DNA from: Periplaneta americana
Lineage: Eukaryota > Arthropoda > Insecta > Blattodea > Blattidae
Direction of reading: 5' to 3'
Assembly (NCBI RefSeq): GCF_040183065.1
Contig: NC_091121.1
Coordinates: 33,740,287 to 33,804,286 of the forward strand
DNA length: 64,000 nt
This document shows positions 11,361 through 23,565 of the stretch, piece after piece. The translations under genes were made by a program, and so were the position numbers. Within the stretch, counting starts at the first letter, position 1, and each line of letters starts with the position of its first letter. Below the pieces are notes generated by a model, which saw only the letters and a list, made by a program, of their open reading frames with translations, had not been told where the DNA came from and did not search any database.

Positions 11361-11685
11361 TCTTCCAATTTTTAGCGGTTACTAATAAATTATTAACAAA
11401 GTGATACAAGATTTTAGGAAATTGTCTTTAAATCCCATAGAATTATCACCGTTTACACCAATGCATAAAAACAACAAATTCAATATTAAAGGACAATATG
11501 CACTATCGGAAAGGACTGCCTTCAACTCCTTCCGCACTAACTTGCTGTGAGGTTTATGGGTTTCGTCCTTAAGATCAACAGTAACTTCTAACCATGATTC
11601 AGGAAGGCAATTGATTGAGCGAGGTCTGAGCTTTTGAAACTTTTCAATCCGTGTGATATCATTAACGATAAAAATTATTACTTAC

Positions 11686-11901
11686 AAAAGTGTTCACAGG
11701 AGCAAATTGCTTTGATTCTTTATGCAGCATTTCCTGACGTAATTGTTGTTCAATTCTCAATCTCTCCGCATGCAACTTCAGCTCCATCTGTTGACGTAGT
11801 AGGTGCAGTTCTCGTTGTAATCTGTGCTGAATCTCGGCTTCTACATCTTGACATTTTTGGTGAAGAGTTTTATGTTTATCGACAACTGATGTATATTGAA
11901 C
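11686..11901 (-). CDS. Coiled-coil exon of the NACHT-ankyrin gene
   Basis: A 72-codon open block is bounded by an acceptor (CTTATCTTCAG, ending at 11902) and a consensus donor (GTAAGT, 11685-11680). Both edges are phase 0. The translation starts VQYTSVVDKHK and continues with a strongly heptad-like, charged helix rich in Q, E, R and L (EAEIQHRLQRELHLLRQQME, then LRIEQQLRQEM), so a coiled coil of roughly 50 residues is expected. It ends SKQFAPVNTF and joins in frame to the next exon (TTKAEPKS...). The function is probably oligomerisation or spacing. The exon was found from splice signals; there is no start codon of its own. Assignment to this gene rests on phase, strand and adjacency. Confidence 0.75.
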
Positions 11902-13035
11902 CTGAAGATAAGAAACGATAAACCTTTGAAATAATTTAAAATGTTTAATAGAGACTGATTTACATGTTCAATAATCATTTCAACATCTCCATTACTATAA
12001 GAATTGGACTTACGACTTCATCCCTCTAAGTTACAGGTTTTTTTAATATGGGCGAAAGATGAGTAATTCAGTCCGACCGTTGAAAGAAGATTACCAAAGG
12101 CATCATTATTATTATCATCATCAAAACAGAAAGTGCCTTACGGCTCACTTATCCCAAATTTTTATTATCTGCACTTATATAAAATAAGTCCGCATTACCT
12201 ATAATTCGTTGACGACTCAAAAGTTATTTCAAGACATAGACACAGACTCCAGCGCAAGATTCTTAGATGAAAATTGTACGAAGCTGAGTGTTTACAGAAC
12301 AGATGTCACAGCTTTCATTAGGAAACTTACCTAAATTCAAATACATTCTAAATAATGAACCAAATTCACGGTACCGGTACGCATTGTGTAAGCTATTCGA
12401 ATTGTTTTGGATAGTAAGTTATGTACCCATAAACATGGTGATTACTTTTTCCGAAAACATATTAAGGGGAGAGGATTGTGAAATTTAACAATGGCCCAAA
12501 TTATTATTTTGTCTACTGGTGTACATCAATAGTCATTTATCCTGTAAGTGGCTAAAATGTACCATTATTCGTGAATGAGATGTTTATGACATATAGGTTC
12601 GTGTCATTTCTCACGAACATGTAGGCCTAATGGATTTTACTCACATGTAATATTATAAGGTTTTATCTTATCCTAGTAATTATTTAAATTATAATTCCTT
12701 CTTTCATTTAATACCTATATAGTTAGCCATAATGAATTGTTTAAAACCCTAGCATGACAGAAAATTTTCATCGTTGCTAAGTTACTCAACGAATATAAAT
12801 GAAATGTTTGTACTCAACAAATTATTTCACAGGATGAAAAAATAACGGTACCTAAATCACATGTGAAGTAATGATTTATTTCTGACAGTTGTTAACAGTT
12901 TGATAAACAGTATACTAGCATAAGATTAGGTAATTTTAATCTTGTATCTTTTACTGAAGTACATGTACACAATACTAGAGGTAAACAAAGTTTGGTTGTT
13001 CCGTGAAATAGATTACAAAAGAGCCTACTCATTAT

Positions 13036-13296
13036 TTTTTTTATTTTATTACGTTATTTTACGACGCTGTATCAATATCTCAGGTTATTTAGCGTTTGAA
13101 TGAGATGAAGGTGATAATGACGGTGAAATGAGTCTGGGATCCAGCACCGAAAGTTACCCAGCATTTGCTCGTATTGGGTTGAGGGAAAACTCCGGAAAAA
13201 AACCTCAACCAGGTAACTTGCCCCGACCGGGATTCGAACCCAGGCCACCTGGTTTCGCGGCCAGACGCGCTAACCGTTACCCCACAGGTGTGGACC
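13036..13296 (-). mobile_element. tRNA-derived SINE, family 1, copy 1
   Basis: Read on the minus strand the element starts GTCCACACCTGTGGGGTAAC and has a pol III B box (GGGTTCGAATCCCGG) about 60 bp in, preceded by an A-box-like GGGTAACGGTTAGCGCG. The body contains CCCTCAACCCAATACGAGC and ends GCGTCGTAAAATAAC followed by an A/T-rich tail. It matches 28461-28715 along its full length. Imperfect flanking repeats (CTACTCATTAT at 13025, CTAGCCATTAT at 13297) are the probable target duplication. Confidence 0.92.
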
Positions 13297-13639
13297 CTAG
13301 CCATTATGTTATGGGTGTTTAGTTTTATAACAAATTGCTCTAAAATCAGAAATATCAATAATATAAGATACTAGCTAAAAGCACCCGGCGTTGCACGGGT
13401 TTTCCTTTCTGCTTCTGTTTTTAATTAAACTGGTTATTACATTTTCGGAAATCTCGGATACCTAACTATAGACAACCAAAACGAATTGACTTTACTAAGC
13501 TAAGATTAATCTTTACTTAACGTGACGTACATGAATTGATGAAGTCCTTAGCGAAATGCCTGCCAGCGTTAACTCAATTTAAAACAGTTGTAAATCAGAC
13601 ACCGAAAAGAAAACATGTCATCATATGCCTGACGTTCAA

Positions 13640-13745
13640 GGTTTTTTTTTTTAATTTATATATTTATTTGTTTTTATTTATTTATTTATTCTGGTGTAGT
13701 TACGGCCATTAGGCCTTCTCTTCCACACCGCCAGAAATACAAATA
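13640..13745 (-). mobile_element. LINE 3'-end fragment
   Basis: On the minus strand, AGAGAAGGCCTAATGGCC, then ACACCAGAATAAATAAATAA, resembles the 3' end of the LINE at 32910-34007, which reads AGAGAAGACCTTACGGCC then GCCAGGTTAAATAAAG. It ends in a (TAAA)n tail. No coding remnant precedes it. Nearby at 13385-13402 is the near-palindrome CCCGGCGTTGCACGGG, of unknown origin. Confidence 0.55.
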
Positions 13746-14667
13746 AAATAATAGAAAAATCAAACTATGAACAAAGTAAATCCCAACGAAAATATGATTC
13801 ATTTTCCTGTTTCTGATCAGTTTGAGCATCGAATCAATATGTACATATATAATTTAATTTATATTCGAAGATTTTTTTACCTCTTGACCGCTGTACACCC
13901 ACTTATATCATACTCAGTTTTTTTTAAATATGACTTGGAGAACTATATCTCACAAATTCAGAACATATTATATTAATCCTTATTTTATACACAGAATACA
14001 GATACAATATAAACTTGCAATAAATCAATTTTTTAACATAAAGACTAATATTCTGAGAGACGTATAGGCTTAACGATATTTTATAAATTAAGAGATTATT
14101 TCCACAACGCATAACATACTACATTTGCAACGTGATTATACAGATAGAATTTCTCAGTAACATATTTTCGGACGTGAACAACAATATTTCGAGAGACGTA
14201 TATTTTAGAATTAATACAATGCTATTTTCAGACGGTTTACATACATTCACGTGGTACCACATTAGCAACATGACAGAAATACCATTGAATTGCAGTTTTT
14301 AAGTAAATGTCTGCAACTTTGAGGTACTGTCCTTGAGCTTCATTTTAATATGGTCATTACAAATGCTAGTCGCACTGAATTGCAATTGCATTAAATAGAA
14401 TGGGTATCATAGCAATACGTGAGATAAAAACATCTTATCCTTTCGTTTTTCCAGTTAATATTGCGACTTCTATTACGTTTCGCATGGGTTCTTCACACCA
14501 ATTCATTTTTGGTGCATAATTTTGGTGGGTTAATATTTCGCAATAGTACTTCTGGTTATTCAATATTAAATAAATTATCTGGTAGCAATCCTTGTATTTT
14601 GAAAGAATTCTAGAATTCAGTTTGATAAAACACAGCCTGCTCGCTATCTACAACTGCATCGAGAAAT

Positions 14668-15515
14668 TCATAATATGGTCCTGGACTGCGTAAAGATATT
14701 TTGTGCGAGATCGTGCGTATTTGCTTGTTTTCCGCACAGAACCAATACGCGGTAAGTGTGAAATACTACATTCAGTATTCCCAACCTAACACACATAACA
14801 ATTTCCCTCTTCTTACCGCTTAAGCGCGACATTCATTTTACTGCTTTAGGCTTTTAACATATTATTTTTAGAGACGTTTAACATAGTAATAATTATCAAT
14901 TAGAAACTTACCACTGCAATTTCACCTAAATTGCAATGTTAATTATTGTTTTTAAATTTTTGCAAAAATTAAGTAAAGTCTACTACTCCACGAAACTTAT
15001 TGCATTCCTGATACAAGTAACATTAAGGAAGCCGTGAAAAAATCAACGAGATTCCAGATGCCGATGTTATTACTGCAATATGTTATATAAATAATATTGT
15101 TAAAATATTAAAATGAAAAATAAATCATTACATAACCTTACCGTTTGTTTTAAGTTCGCATTATAGACTGGGAGAAAAAAAGACAGACGTATATCACGGC
15201 CTGCTGGAGTATAGTAAACGCAGAAAACATTTTATAGCAACAATGTTGAAGAAAGATATTAAGTTTTTCGAAGTTGCCGTCATTAAACAGAAACCAACAT
15301 GGAGATTTCATTGCAACTAATTAGAAATTCGTCTTTCAGGTATGTAATAAACGATCTTCGCACAAAATAATGTACGATACACGAGCGGTATGTTTGTTTT
15401 CATGTTCTCGGAAATTAAAAAAGCTCAACTACGTTTCGCTTTTTCAATCTTTTCCTCGACCATGAAAACGTCAACATACCGCTCTTGTAACGTATATTAC
15501 TATATTGTACGAATT
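14668..15515 (+). repeat. Dispersed 0.85-kb element with a terminal hairpin, copy 1
   Basis: The segment matches, inverted, 39537-40262. Shared words include TTGTGCGAGATCGTGCGTAT, ACAATTTCCCTCTTCTTACC, CTTACCACTGCAATTTCACC and GACAGACGTATATCACGGCC. The right end is a large imperfect hairpin: GAGCGGTATGTT near 15383 pairs with AACATACCGCTC near 15472, with an AAAAAGC/GCTTTTT core. No protein is preserved. The structure suggests a non-autonomous transposon; class unknown. Confidence 0.75.
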
Positions 15516-17239
15516 ATCTAGTTTTCACCTTCATGATATGTACCAACAATGTTATTCGTGTTATAATTTCCATGGCCTCGTGAAAGTCGATGTTGAATAC
15601 AAAAGACAATAATAAAAAACAATTGGCTATAGAAGACAGCATTTTAATATTACACATGAATGTTTGATCGTATTTATTTCTATTTTTTATTTTTTAATTA
15701 ATTTAACGTCCATTTGACAATTTTAATATAGCCTATGTCTTCTCCTGGTTATAAAGGTTAAATGTGCAAACTTTGGCACATATCGGTCAAAGCGTGAAGA
15801 TTTGTATAGAGAACATACATACCCACATTCACTTTTATTAAGATTTCAGTATAATTGTATGGTATCTTTGTTTGAGACAGCATAAATAAAATACTACGGA
15901 TATATTATTTATGTAGTAAAACTCCCTTTATGGCGGGTTAAAATAAAATAACGTATCTAAAATAATGTAAATAAATTATTAAAATAATAAAAAAGAGGAG
16001 CTTCTACAGCCACATTCAGAATCATAACATATAAAATGAACTAAATTTACAACTCGTCGCTGTGAATACATTACGTCGTAAGCATGGCACAGAGGTACAC
16101 ATCTGTTTCAGTTGACAAATATCAAATTTTATTGCATAGAAACAGAATTGTTCCGGTCGGGCTGACAGGCAGAGATGCATGTCGAATCTAATTGATATGT
16201 CTAAAACTATTCAGAACATCGAGGGACACAGCTATAGGATTGTTTCCAGCTGGACACACTTTAATCTTACGGGACTATGACATCGACATTGTTTACAGAG
16301 AACGCACTATATTACCAACCGTTTTGCAGTGACAACGTTGAAGCTGGACATTGAATTAAGTTTATTGTAGTGCCATAAAATACGCGGTTTCGATGTACGT
16401 GTTTAGAAGTTTGCTGGAATGTTACAGTTGGTATGGAACAGTTCCAGCTATCTGTTAATGACTCTGACAAGGTTAGGTGATCTGAACTTTTAATAAAATG
16501 AAACAATAGAGGCGAAACCTGGCCAATTTAGATCGATGTTTGTAGTATTTTCTGAACTGGAATAGGACACATTAATCTTAGAGTTAGGATTTCACGTTCA
16601 ATGCAAGCTATTTATGGGAATTAATTAATATCATCAAGTAATTTGCCGCTGGGACAGTACATGACAGACATGTGAAGCTTTAACGTTGGGAGGACTTCAC
16701 GAAATTTCCCTGAGGTATGGATGTTTGCCAGTTGTTAATGTGATTTTCTACATTGTCTCAGGTGCAGGCCATTACGTCATGAGTGTTGCAACATGTGTCC
16801 ATAATATACTAGTGGAATAAGTCCGAAGTATCAACTAAAGATAAAACTCGGACAGAAATAGCCTCCTGCGTCCGGAGACATTTGAATCGATCATTTGTAA
16901 AACCACATGAGTCAAAGAAAATAAGTTTCAAGAAAAACAGAAAAAAAACTACCTATAGTTAATGAATTTTCTGTTAGACCTGTGAATTTTTTACAGGAGA
17001 ACCATACATTAATATGTCTGATTACAAAAGCATTGTGTCTTAATTATCTCATTTCATAAAATATTTTTTATAATTTCTTGGACTCGTGTTGTTTTAACAA
17101 GTAGCCTACCAATAATAAGAACTCTAGTATTCTGATAAAATATGGAGTGTATTGTTTGTTGTAGTGTGAAATACATTGTTATACAGTTTGCAATCAATTT
17201 ATACATCTTGATTACACAACTTTTAACACTGTATCACTT

Positions 17240-18003
17240 CGGAATATGTATGATAAGAACTTTCTTATGTTAAATTTTAACGTACTTTGTTAACATGTTT
17301 CGACCTATTTTCGGTCATCTTCGGAACTCGTTGTTGTTGGTCTTGGCGCGTCTTGTTTCCTGTGTGGGTGCGTTCGTAGTGTAGAGTCAAAGAGTGTATG
17401 TGTTTTGAAATTGAGTTGTGTGTTGAGAATATCGTTGGGGTGTGTTCTCGTGTGTCTGTATATTTCATATTGTTCTAGTGTGTTGAATTTCTGGCTTTTT
17501 GGTTGGATGTGCAGTATTTTCATGTCTGTGTTGATGTCGCTGTAGGTACGGTTGGCATTTGTGATGTGTTCTGCATATGTGGAGGTGTGTGGACAGGCAG
17601 ATCATTTCAAACACGTTACAAAGAACACATCACAGCCATAACAAAATTACAAAACACTTCCACATATGCAGAACACATCACAAATGCCAACCACACCTAC
17701 AGAGACATCAACACAGACAGGGAAATGCTGCACATCCAACCAAGAAGCCAGAAACTCAACACACTAGAACAATATGAAATATACAGACACACGAAACCAC
17801 ACCCCAACTATATTCTGAACACACAACTCAATTTCAAAACACATACACTCTTTGACTCTACACTACAAACGCACCCACACAGGAAACAAGACGAGCAAAG
17901 ACCAACAACGACCAGTTCCATAAGATGACCGAAAATAGGTCGGAACATGTTAACAAGGTACGTTAAAATTTAACATAAGAAAGTTCTTATCATACATATT
18001 CCG
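17240..18003. mobile_element. Palindromic Penelope-like element with GIY-YIG endonuclease fragment
   Basis: Two 5'-truncated copies lie head to head. Arms of about 344 bp (17240-17583 and 17660-18003) are inverted repeats whose outer ends read CGGAATATGTATGATAAGAA. The longer right copy encodes on the plus strand GRSFQTRYKEHITAI, then YAEHITNANHTY and NTLEQYEIYRH, the pattern of the GIY-YIG endonuclease C-terminus of Penelope-like retroelements. The 3' segment includes GACCGAAAATAGGTCG. The left copy carries the same frame, broken, on the minus strand. Inverted, 5'-truncated partners are a known Penelope trait. Confidence 0.8.
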
Positions 18004-18937
18004 AAATCAATTTATATTGTTGTTTTTATTTCATATTCAATATGATTCATATCATTCACAAATTAAATTCAAAATATAACACCCGACTTAAAAAAAGTTA
18101 TTCGCGAGTAATTAATTTTCATACCAGTGCGTCACATGTTTAATGGCAATGTATGAGTAGGCCTACAGACATATCTTTAGTTCACAATAAGAAAATAACT
18201 TAAATTGCATATTATCCCTCCAAAAAAGTCGGTGTTTCCTGCTTTGGGATCTCTCTTCGAGGACTTTTTCTCTTTATATCATGCATTTCTCCAAGTCCTT
18301 GAAGGTACGCAGGTACACATCTTGTTCATTTTTGCTTACAAAGGACGTAGTTTTATTAAAATATCTATTCTATCTGGTACAAGTACTATCATAGAACACT
18401 GTTGATTATTTTTTCTTCTACACAACTCTTGGAACTACACTCACTGTCCAAGACCTTGACAAAGAAGTGCATGATAGCAAATGCGCCATGGTTGCATCAT
18501 TGCGTTAAGCGTTAAAGCCACATGAGTCCGGGACTGATGTGGTTTTGAAAGAACTCAATATTTTAAGATTTTATAGAATGCTTGTAATGATCGGACTCAT
18601 GTTGTTTTGAATGGAAATGATGCGTATATCCGTAGTGCTTCCTATAGTACCGGTAACTCATTTTCGTAAAAATTTGGACTCATGTTGGTTTACAAATGGC
18701 CAATTCATTTGTTGTTTTATTTGTAAAGTTCAATATAATTCTACACTTCAAAAAAGTGTCACTGACGCGAGGAAAAATGTTGAAAAAATTCTGCAGGTTA
18801 CAATTAGGGCACAAATGCAGGTATATTATACTATACTTTGGACCTCTGCACATGCATGTTATAGGATCTGGGTGGGGAAGAAAATAACAAAACCCATAGT
18901 TTGATGTAAAGTTGAAATACTGTTGTGGTTGGATAAT

Positions 18938-19176
18938 ATGAGCCGTTCAGAGCGGAAGTGGTGTAAGTCAAAAATGGGTAATGAGGGTTAAAGTAAACAT
19001 TTTGTAAAATACAGCGCAAAGTAGCTATTAATATTCAATTTATTTAAACTATTAGTAGTCGGTGGATAGCAAGAAGGCCATATTAATTGCTACTTTGCGA
19101 TATATTTTATAGAATTTTTACTTTAAACCTCATTATCCAATTTTGACTTACACTACTTTTGCTCTGAACGATTCAT
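18938..19176. mobile_element. MITE with about 100-bp inverted arms
   Basis: Left end ATGAGCCGTTCAGAGCGGAA and, reverse-complemented, right end ATGAATCGTTCAGAGCAAAA. Arms stay similar through GTGTAAGTCAAAA, TAATGAGG and AGTAGCTATTAATATT. No ORF. A looser outer pair of inverted words (GGGGAAGAAAATAAC at 18873 and GTTATTTTCTTCCCC at 19612) suggests it may sit inside an older element. Confidence 0.7.
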
Positions 19177-19667
19177 ATGCTCAAATATGAGCTTAAATAT
19201 TTAAATTTCCTTTAATATATAATGCATAGAAACAATGATCTATGGGCATAGCTATATAAGAAAACAAAACACTCTTTTTCTGTTTCTCAATATGTGGGGA
19301 AAACAATAACTGTGGGTAAAACGAAAACATACGCTCTTCCTGTTTATCTATGATAGTAATAGTTTCATGGATCATAAAATAAACACAAGTAATGTTTCAC
19401 TCTTGCTAGCAATCTTTAACACACTATTTCTTTGTTTCTGAATATGTGGGGGAAAACAATAACAATGTTTTTCTTTGAAAATCTATAATCTTATTTGAAG
19501 ACGTACGTATACTGATGAAACACCCCTCTACAATCATATAATCAATGAAACAGCCAAGAACTAACAGTTCATTGATCACAATACATGTTATTTTTACCCA
19601 CTTTCTGTGAGTTATTTTCTTCCCCATCCAAACTCTATCATAATCATGTGTGAAGCGTAGTATTAGC

Positions 19668-20996
19668 ACGGTCTACTACTGTATATACACTCGCGAAGCT
19701 TGAGGTGTTTTTTTGCAAATCTCGTGATAAAGCGCTCCAAGCGGTTAGCAACTAGAAACAATAGACTGTCCATGGTCGACTTTAGACTGTGTCGTATTTC
19801 CATCGAGTGCTAGCTCGTTGTGTATTTCACATTGATGCTTGTGAAATGTTCGTTATTGGTTGTAATGAAAATGTTAATGGCTAAAATATAATAATTGGAA
19901 TAATAATATGGGACAAGGAGGAGACTTTGAAGTGCTATAAATTGAAGCAACAGTAAGAGAAAGAGGCCAGAGTTATCCTTTTTCCGATTTCCGAAAGATT
20001 CAGAAAGGTTCCTGGGTTTCCACAAGAATGCAGTGCAGAAACAAAACTGTTAATTTTGAAGTTCTTTGTGACTGTTAGAATACATTATATCCTTAAATTT
20101 CACAATGAAATGTTTCAGTCTAACCGAAAGAACATTAGATACCGGTTGAAGTTCTGTCACTTAGGCTGCTAAATTTCCAGAGAAATAAAGGTTAGGTCTA
20201 CTTTTTTTTTCAGAGGATATATTTTTAATTGTAGCTATTAATTTTGTTATTTTTATGTGTTATTTTACTAAAGACGTAGAAAAATTAAGTTCGTTTTAAT
20301 GAAATTTATTGATCACGTTTTATTTTCAATTCTGGTGGGATTATTATTGCTTAGGCCTACTTTTTTTCAAACGATATGTTTTTAATTATAGCTGTTAATT
20401 TTGTTGTTATTTTTATTTGTTGCTTTACTAGAAACGTAGAAAAAGTATGTTACAATAAAATTTATTGATCACGTTTTATTTCCAATTCTGGTGTGATTAT
20501 TATTGCTTAACCTCACCCCACTTTGTTAACTACGTAAGCCTACACTACAAGTACCGGTACACGTAAGTTACTCCATTAATTCATATTTCCATTATTATTG
20601 TTGTAAAGGGAAATGAAAATTAATATTTATTGGTTTCATAGTTAATTATCGCTATAATCTTCAATGAGTGAAGCTATTATAGTAAATTTCAGAACGTTTT
20701 GCACAAAGATAAGTAATATTAACCTATTTCTTGCAGTTATCTTCGAGTTTATGGTGAAATTTAATATACTTCATTAAAATAATAAATTAACTTTATGCAT
20801 TTAATATTTCAATAATGGAAGGAAGGTGTTAATTTTTCCAAAAGAACACGACAACGAAAGTGTAACATATTTTGTCGTCTGCTAGGAGAAAGATCTGCGA
20901 TGATGAGGCGATGGTAGCGATCCTAGTGGTGGGCAACTACCCATGTTTGCATTTTTAGTGCATATTGAGCTTCGCGATGTATATAGTAGACTGTGG
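19668..20996 (+). mobile_element. Transposon remnant with THAP-domain trace
   Basis: Ends are related inverted sequences: GTCTACTACTGTATATACAC then TCGCGAAGCT at the left, and (reverse complement) AGTCTACTATATACATCGC then GAAGCTC at the right. At about 19935-20050 the plus strand reads SAIN-stop-SNSKRKRPELSFFRFPKD, then SERFLGFHKNAV, which resembles the N-terminal half of a THAP zinc-finger domain as found in P-element-type transposases. A stop interrupts it and no further transposase is recognisable. Two internal segments (20205-20350 and 20345-20510) are direct repeats. Confidence 0.5.
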
Positions 20997-21659
20997 TATT
21001 AGTATACTCTACTCTCAGTATATTATACTCTCAGCACTCAGGAGAATATAGAATGTCCACCATTTACACAAGAAACAATTCGAAAGATCAGCTTACAAAG
21101 AACCATAAGTTACGAAAAAATTATTTATCATTATTAGGGCCAGGAAGTTCAGGCCCTAAAAACCTAATAAATAGGCATGCAAGTATGCTTTGAAAACCCT
21201 AAAATATGTCAATAAATATGTAGTAATAAAATTCTATATTTCTTGATATATCATAAATTATTATTAATAATAATAAGCAATAAAAGTAATAATATTATAT
21301 GTAAAACTAAAAAACAGAATCCGCGCACAATCGAACAATTAAAAGATAAAATTCGTGACGCAATTAGACAAATCAGTGCAGTAGAACTCATGAATGTGAA
21401 CGATGGTTTTACGGCTACTGTCATGAGGGCGAGTACAAAATTCTGTAATTAATATAACATTCAATAATTAATGTTAAATACAACGTAGGCCTATTATGGT
21501 TAGTTAAGTATGCGTGTAAGTTTTAATTCGGTGAAGCGCCGTGAGTCACTATACCTTGCTAAACAAAATTATATTTTGATTTTCCTTACAAGTCTTTAGA
21601 TTTTAACAGAAAAAAAAAATAAGTCTGTGGCATCAACAATAGTACATTATGCAACGATC

Positions 21660-21725
21660 CTATAATGGCAGTAATTAAGACGCGAGTATGATTGTTTCAT
21701 ACGAAGGTCTTAATTACCATTATAG
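21660..21725. repeat. Hairpin-forming inverted repeat
   Basis: CTATAATGGCAGTAATTAAG at 21660 is mirrored by CTTAATTACCATTATAG ending near 21725, with an 18-20 bp loop. Inverted words TTTATGCTCGACC (21745) and GGTCGAGCATAAA (22236) flank a further 0.5 kb, so this may be part of a decayed MITE. Confidence 0.5.
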
Positions 21726-22584
21726 GCAAGTTTCATACGACTTTTTATGCTCGACCATATTTCTAACTTGAAATTATTCATAAGTTTTCATGTTATGGTT
21801 ATGTAAGTGACGAACGGAACTGACCTGAATTGTGACATGTGCGCAGACGCGAAAGTATTGATTTTTTCCGAGGCACGAATATCATTGACCTTGATATAAC
21901 CTAGAGAACATTAGTCTTGATATAATCTGGAAATTGATTTAGAATTGAAAAACGAGATGACAAATTGAATTTATTTGAATATTATTTACAATTAACGCTA
22001 ATTATTACAGTAATAGAACATAACCTTCTGCGACAGTATTGGATTTCCAGCATCCGTGACTTTTCGCTAATTCTCTTCCGATTGCATATCCGAGAATAAT
22101 CGATACTGGCGGGTTTATAACGGTACAAAGGTGATTTGTCATTGGCTGAACAAGTGAATTATAATGAATAGGTGTACTTTAATGAGGTGCATTAAAGGGC
22201 TACTACCAGGTGTTTAATTACTACATTTCGGCAAGGTCGAGCATAAAATAATTTAAAGATATGTAACGGTTATGTTACAAAATATTTTTTTCTCCTTAAT
22301 GCAATATTGTCTTTAAAAACTCATGCATATTTCTCTCCTTAATACAGAAGTGGTGCCATATAAAAACTTCTTAGACAGATTGAATAAAATTTGCATAAGG
22401 AGTAGATTTTGAAAATCTCTTTTATATTTTCTTAAAAAATTGAATAAATAAAAAAATAAGGGCGTGATGGAAATGAAACTTCGGCAGTTCTCTTACATTG
22501 ATATGATACATATGTGTACCAAAAATGGAAGGTTTAGCTTAAAAAAATGGAGAAAATTCCATATTGTCTATAGTTCACCCTTAA

Positions 22585-23293
22585 GGGGTTAGGTACAGCT
22601 TACAGCAGTAAATTTTTGGAAATATTCAACATTTTTTTCCTCCATTATTGTATCTTATACACTGTATCTTATACAATAATGGAAATTAGTATATGTAAAA
22701 CACTGTCCTTCTGCTATATGAAAAAAATATTTTTACGGTTTAAAAAAATTATTTACATTTTTGTTTTCAAAATTCAGTTCACTGTGCAGTGATGAAGCGT
22801 TTCCCACATAATTCAAAAACTATCCACGATTCTGTGATGAATTTTTCTGTGTGTATTTATGCATTTCATATCTACAACCTTTGATAGATTGTCTGATAAA
22901 AAATAAATTCATTTAAAAATGGTCAAATATCAGTACTTTCTTCTAACATAAAAGAAAAAAATATATTGTTTATTGAGGAATATAATTGAAAGAGCATGAT
23001 ATTGTAAATATGAGTTTCAGGAATAAAATAAAAGAGAGAGAACATGAAAAAGTTAACAAGTTTATGAGTTATGAGGGAATCGCTTCATCACTGCACAGTA
23101 AACTGCCACCATTTTGAATTTTGAAAAAAAATATTTAAATGTTTTTTTTAATCATAAAAATATTTTTTTCATTTATCAGAAGGATAGTGTTTTACACACA
23201 CCGATTTTCATTATTGTACAAGATACAGTAATGGAGAAAAAAGTTATTGAATATTTCCAAAATATTTTACTGCTGAAAGCTATACCTAACCCC
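22585..23293. mobile_element. TTAA-flanked long-TIR element, second type
   Basis: A 709-bp element lies between TTAA sites (22581-22584, 23294-23297). Arms of about 220 bp both begin GGGGTTAGGTA and share TGGAAATATTCAA, CTGTGCAGTGATGAAGCG and ATATTTTTA words. No transposase is present. The architecture matches 5629-6421 but the sequence differs, so it is a separate family. It lies 270 bp downstream of the exon at 24321-23566, in the large intron. Confidence 0.82.
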
Positions 23294-23565
23294 TTAATAC
23301 ACAAGCAGGGCGGAGGGGTAAGGAATGATCTCATTCCCCTTAGCCATCACTTATTCATTCAAAGTTAAGCAGTTTCAGTATTCTCCCCCTCCTGCCTTCC
23401 CATTTGCTGTGTATTGTGAGCTGTATTTTATATGACGTAATCTTTGCCCACCAGTGACTTTGTGATAGGCCTAAGTTATTGCACGGAATTCATCAAATTT
23501 TATAAAATTTATTAAGTGCAGAATAAAAACTTGAGAATAGCATTAATAATAATTTCACTTCTCAC

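Larger units (their letters stand above)
11902..23565 (-). other. Large intron (11.7 kb) packed with transposons
   Basis: Interval between the coiled-coil exon and the 252-codon exon upstream. It holds a SINE, a LINE 3' tail, a 0.85-kb dispersed repeat, a Penelope palindrome, two MITEs, a THAP-domain transposon remnant and a TTAA long-TIR element, each listed separately. Outside these (11902-13035, 13740-14665, 15520-17239, 18004-18937, 20997-21655, 21730-22580) no ORF with coding character or splice-flanked exon was recognised. An additional small exon could be missed. Confidence 0.55.

Noticed and set aside
11634..11921. 95-residue plus-strand ORF
   Set aside because: It is the antisense of the coiled-coil exon, which has proper acceptor and donor sites on the minus strand.
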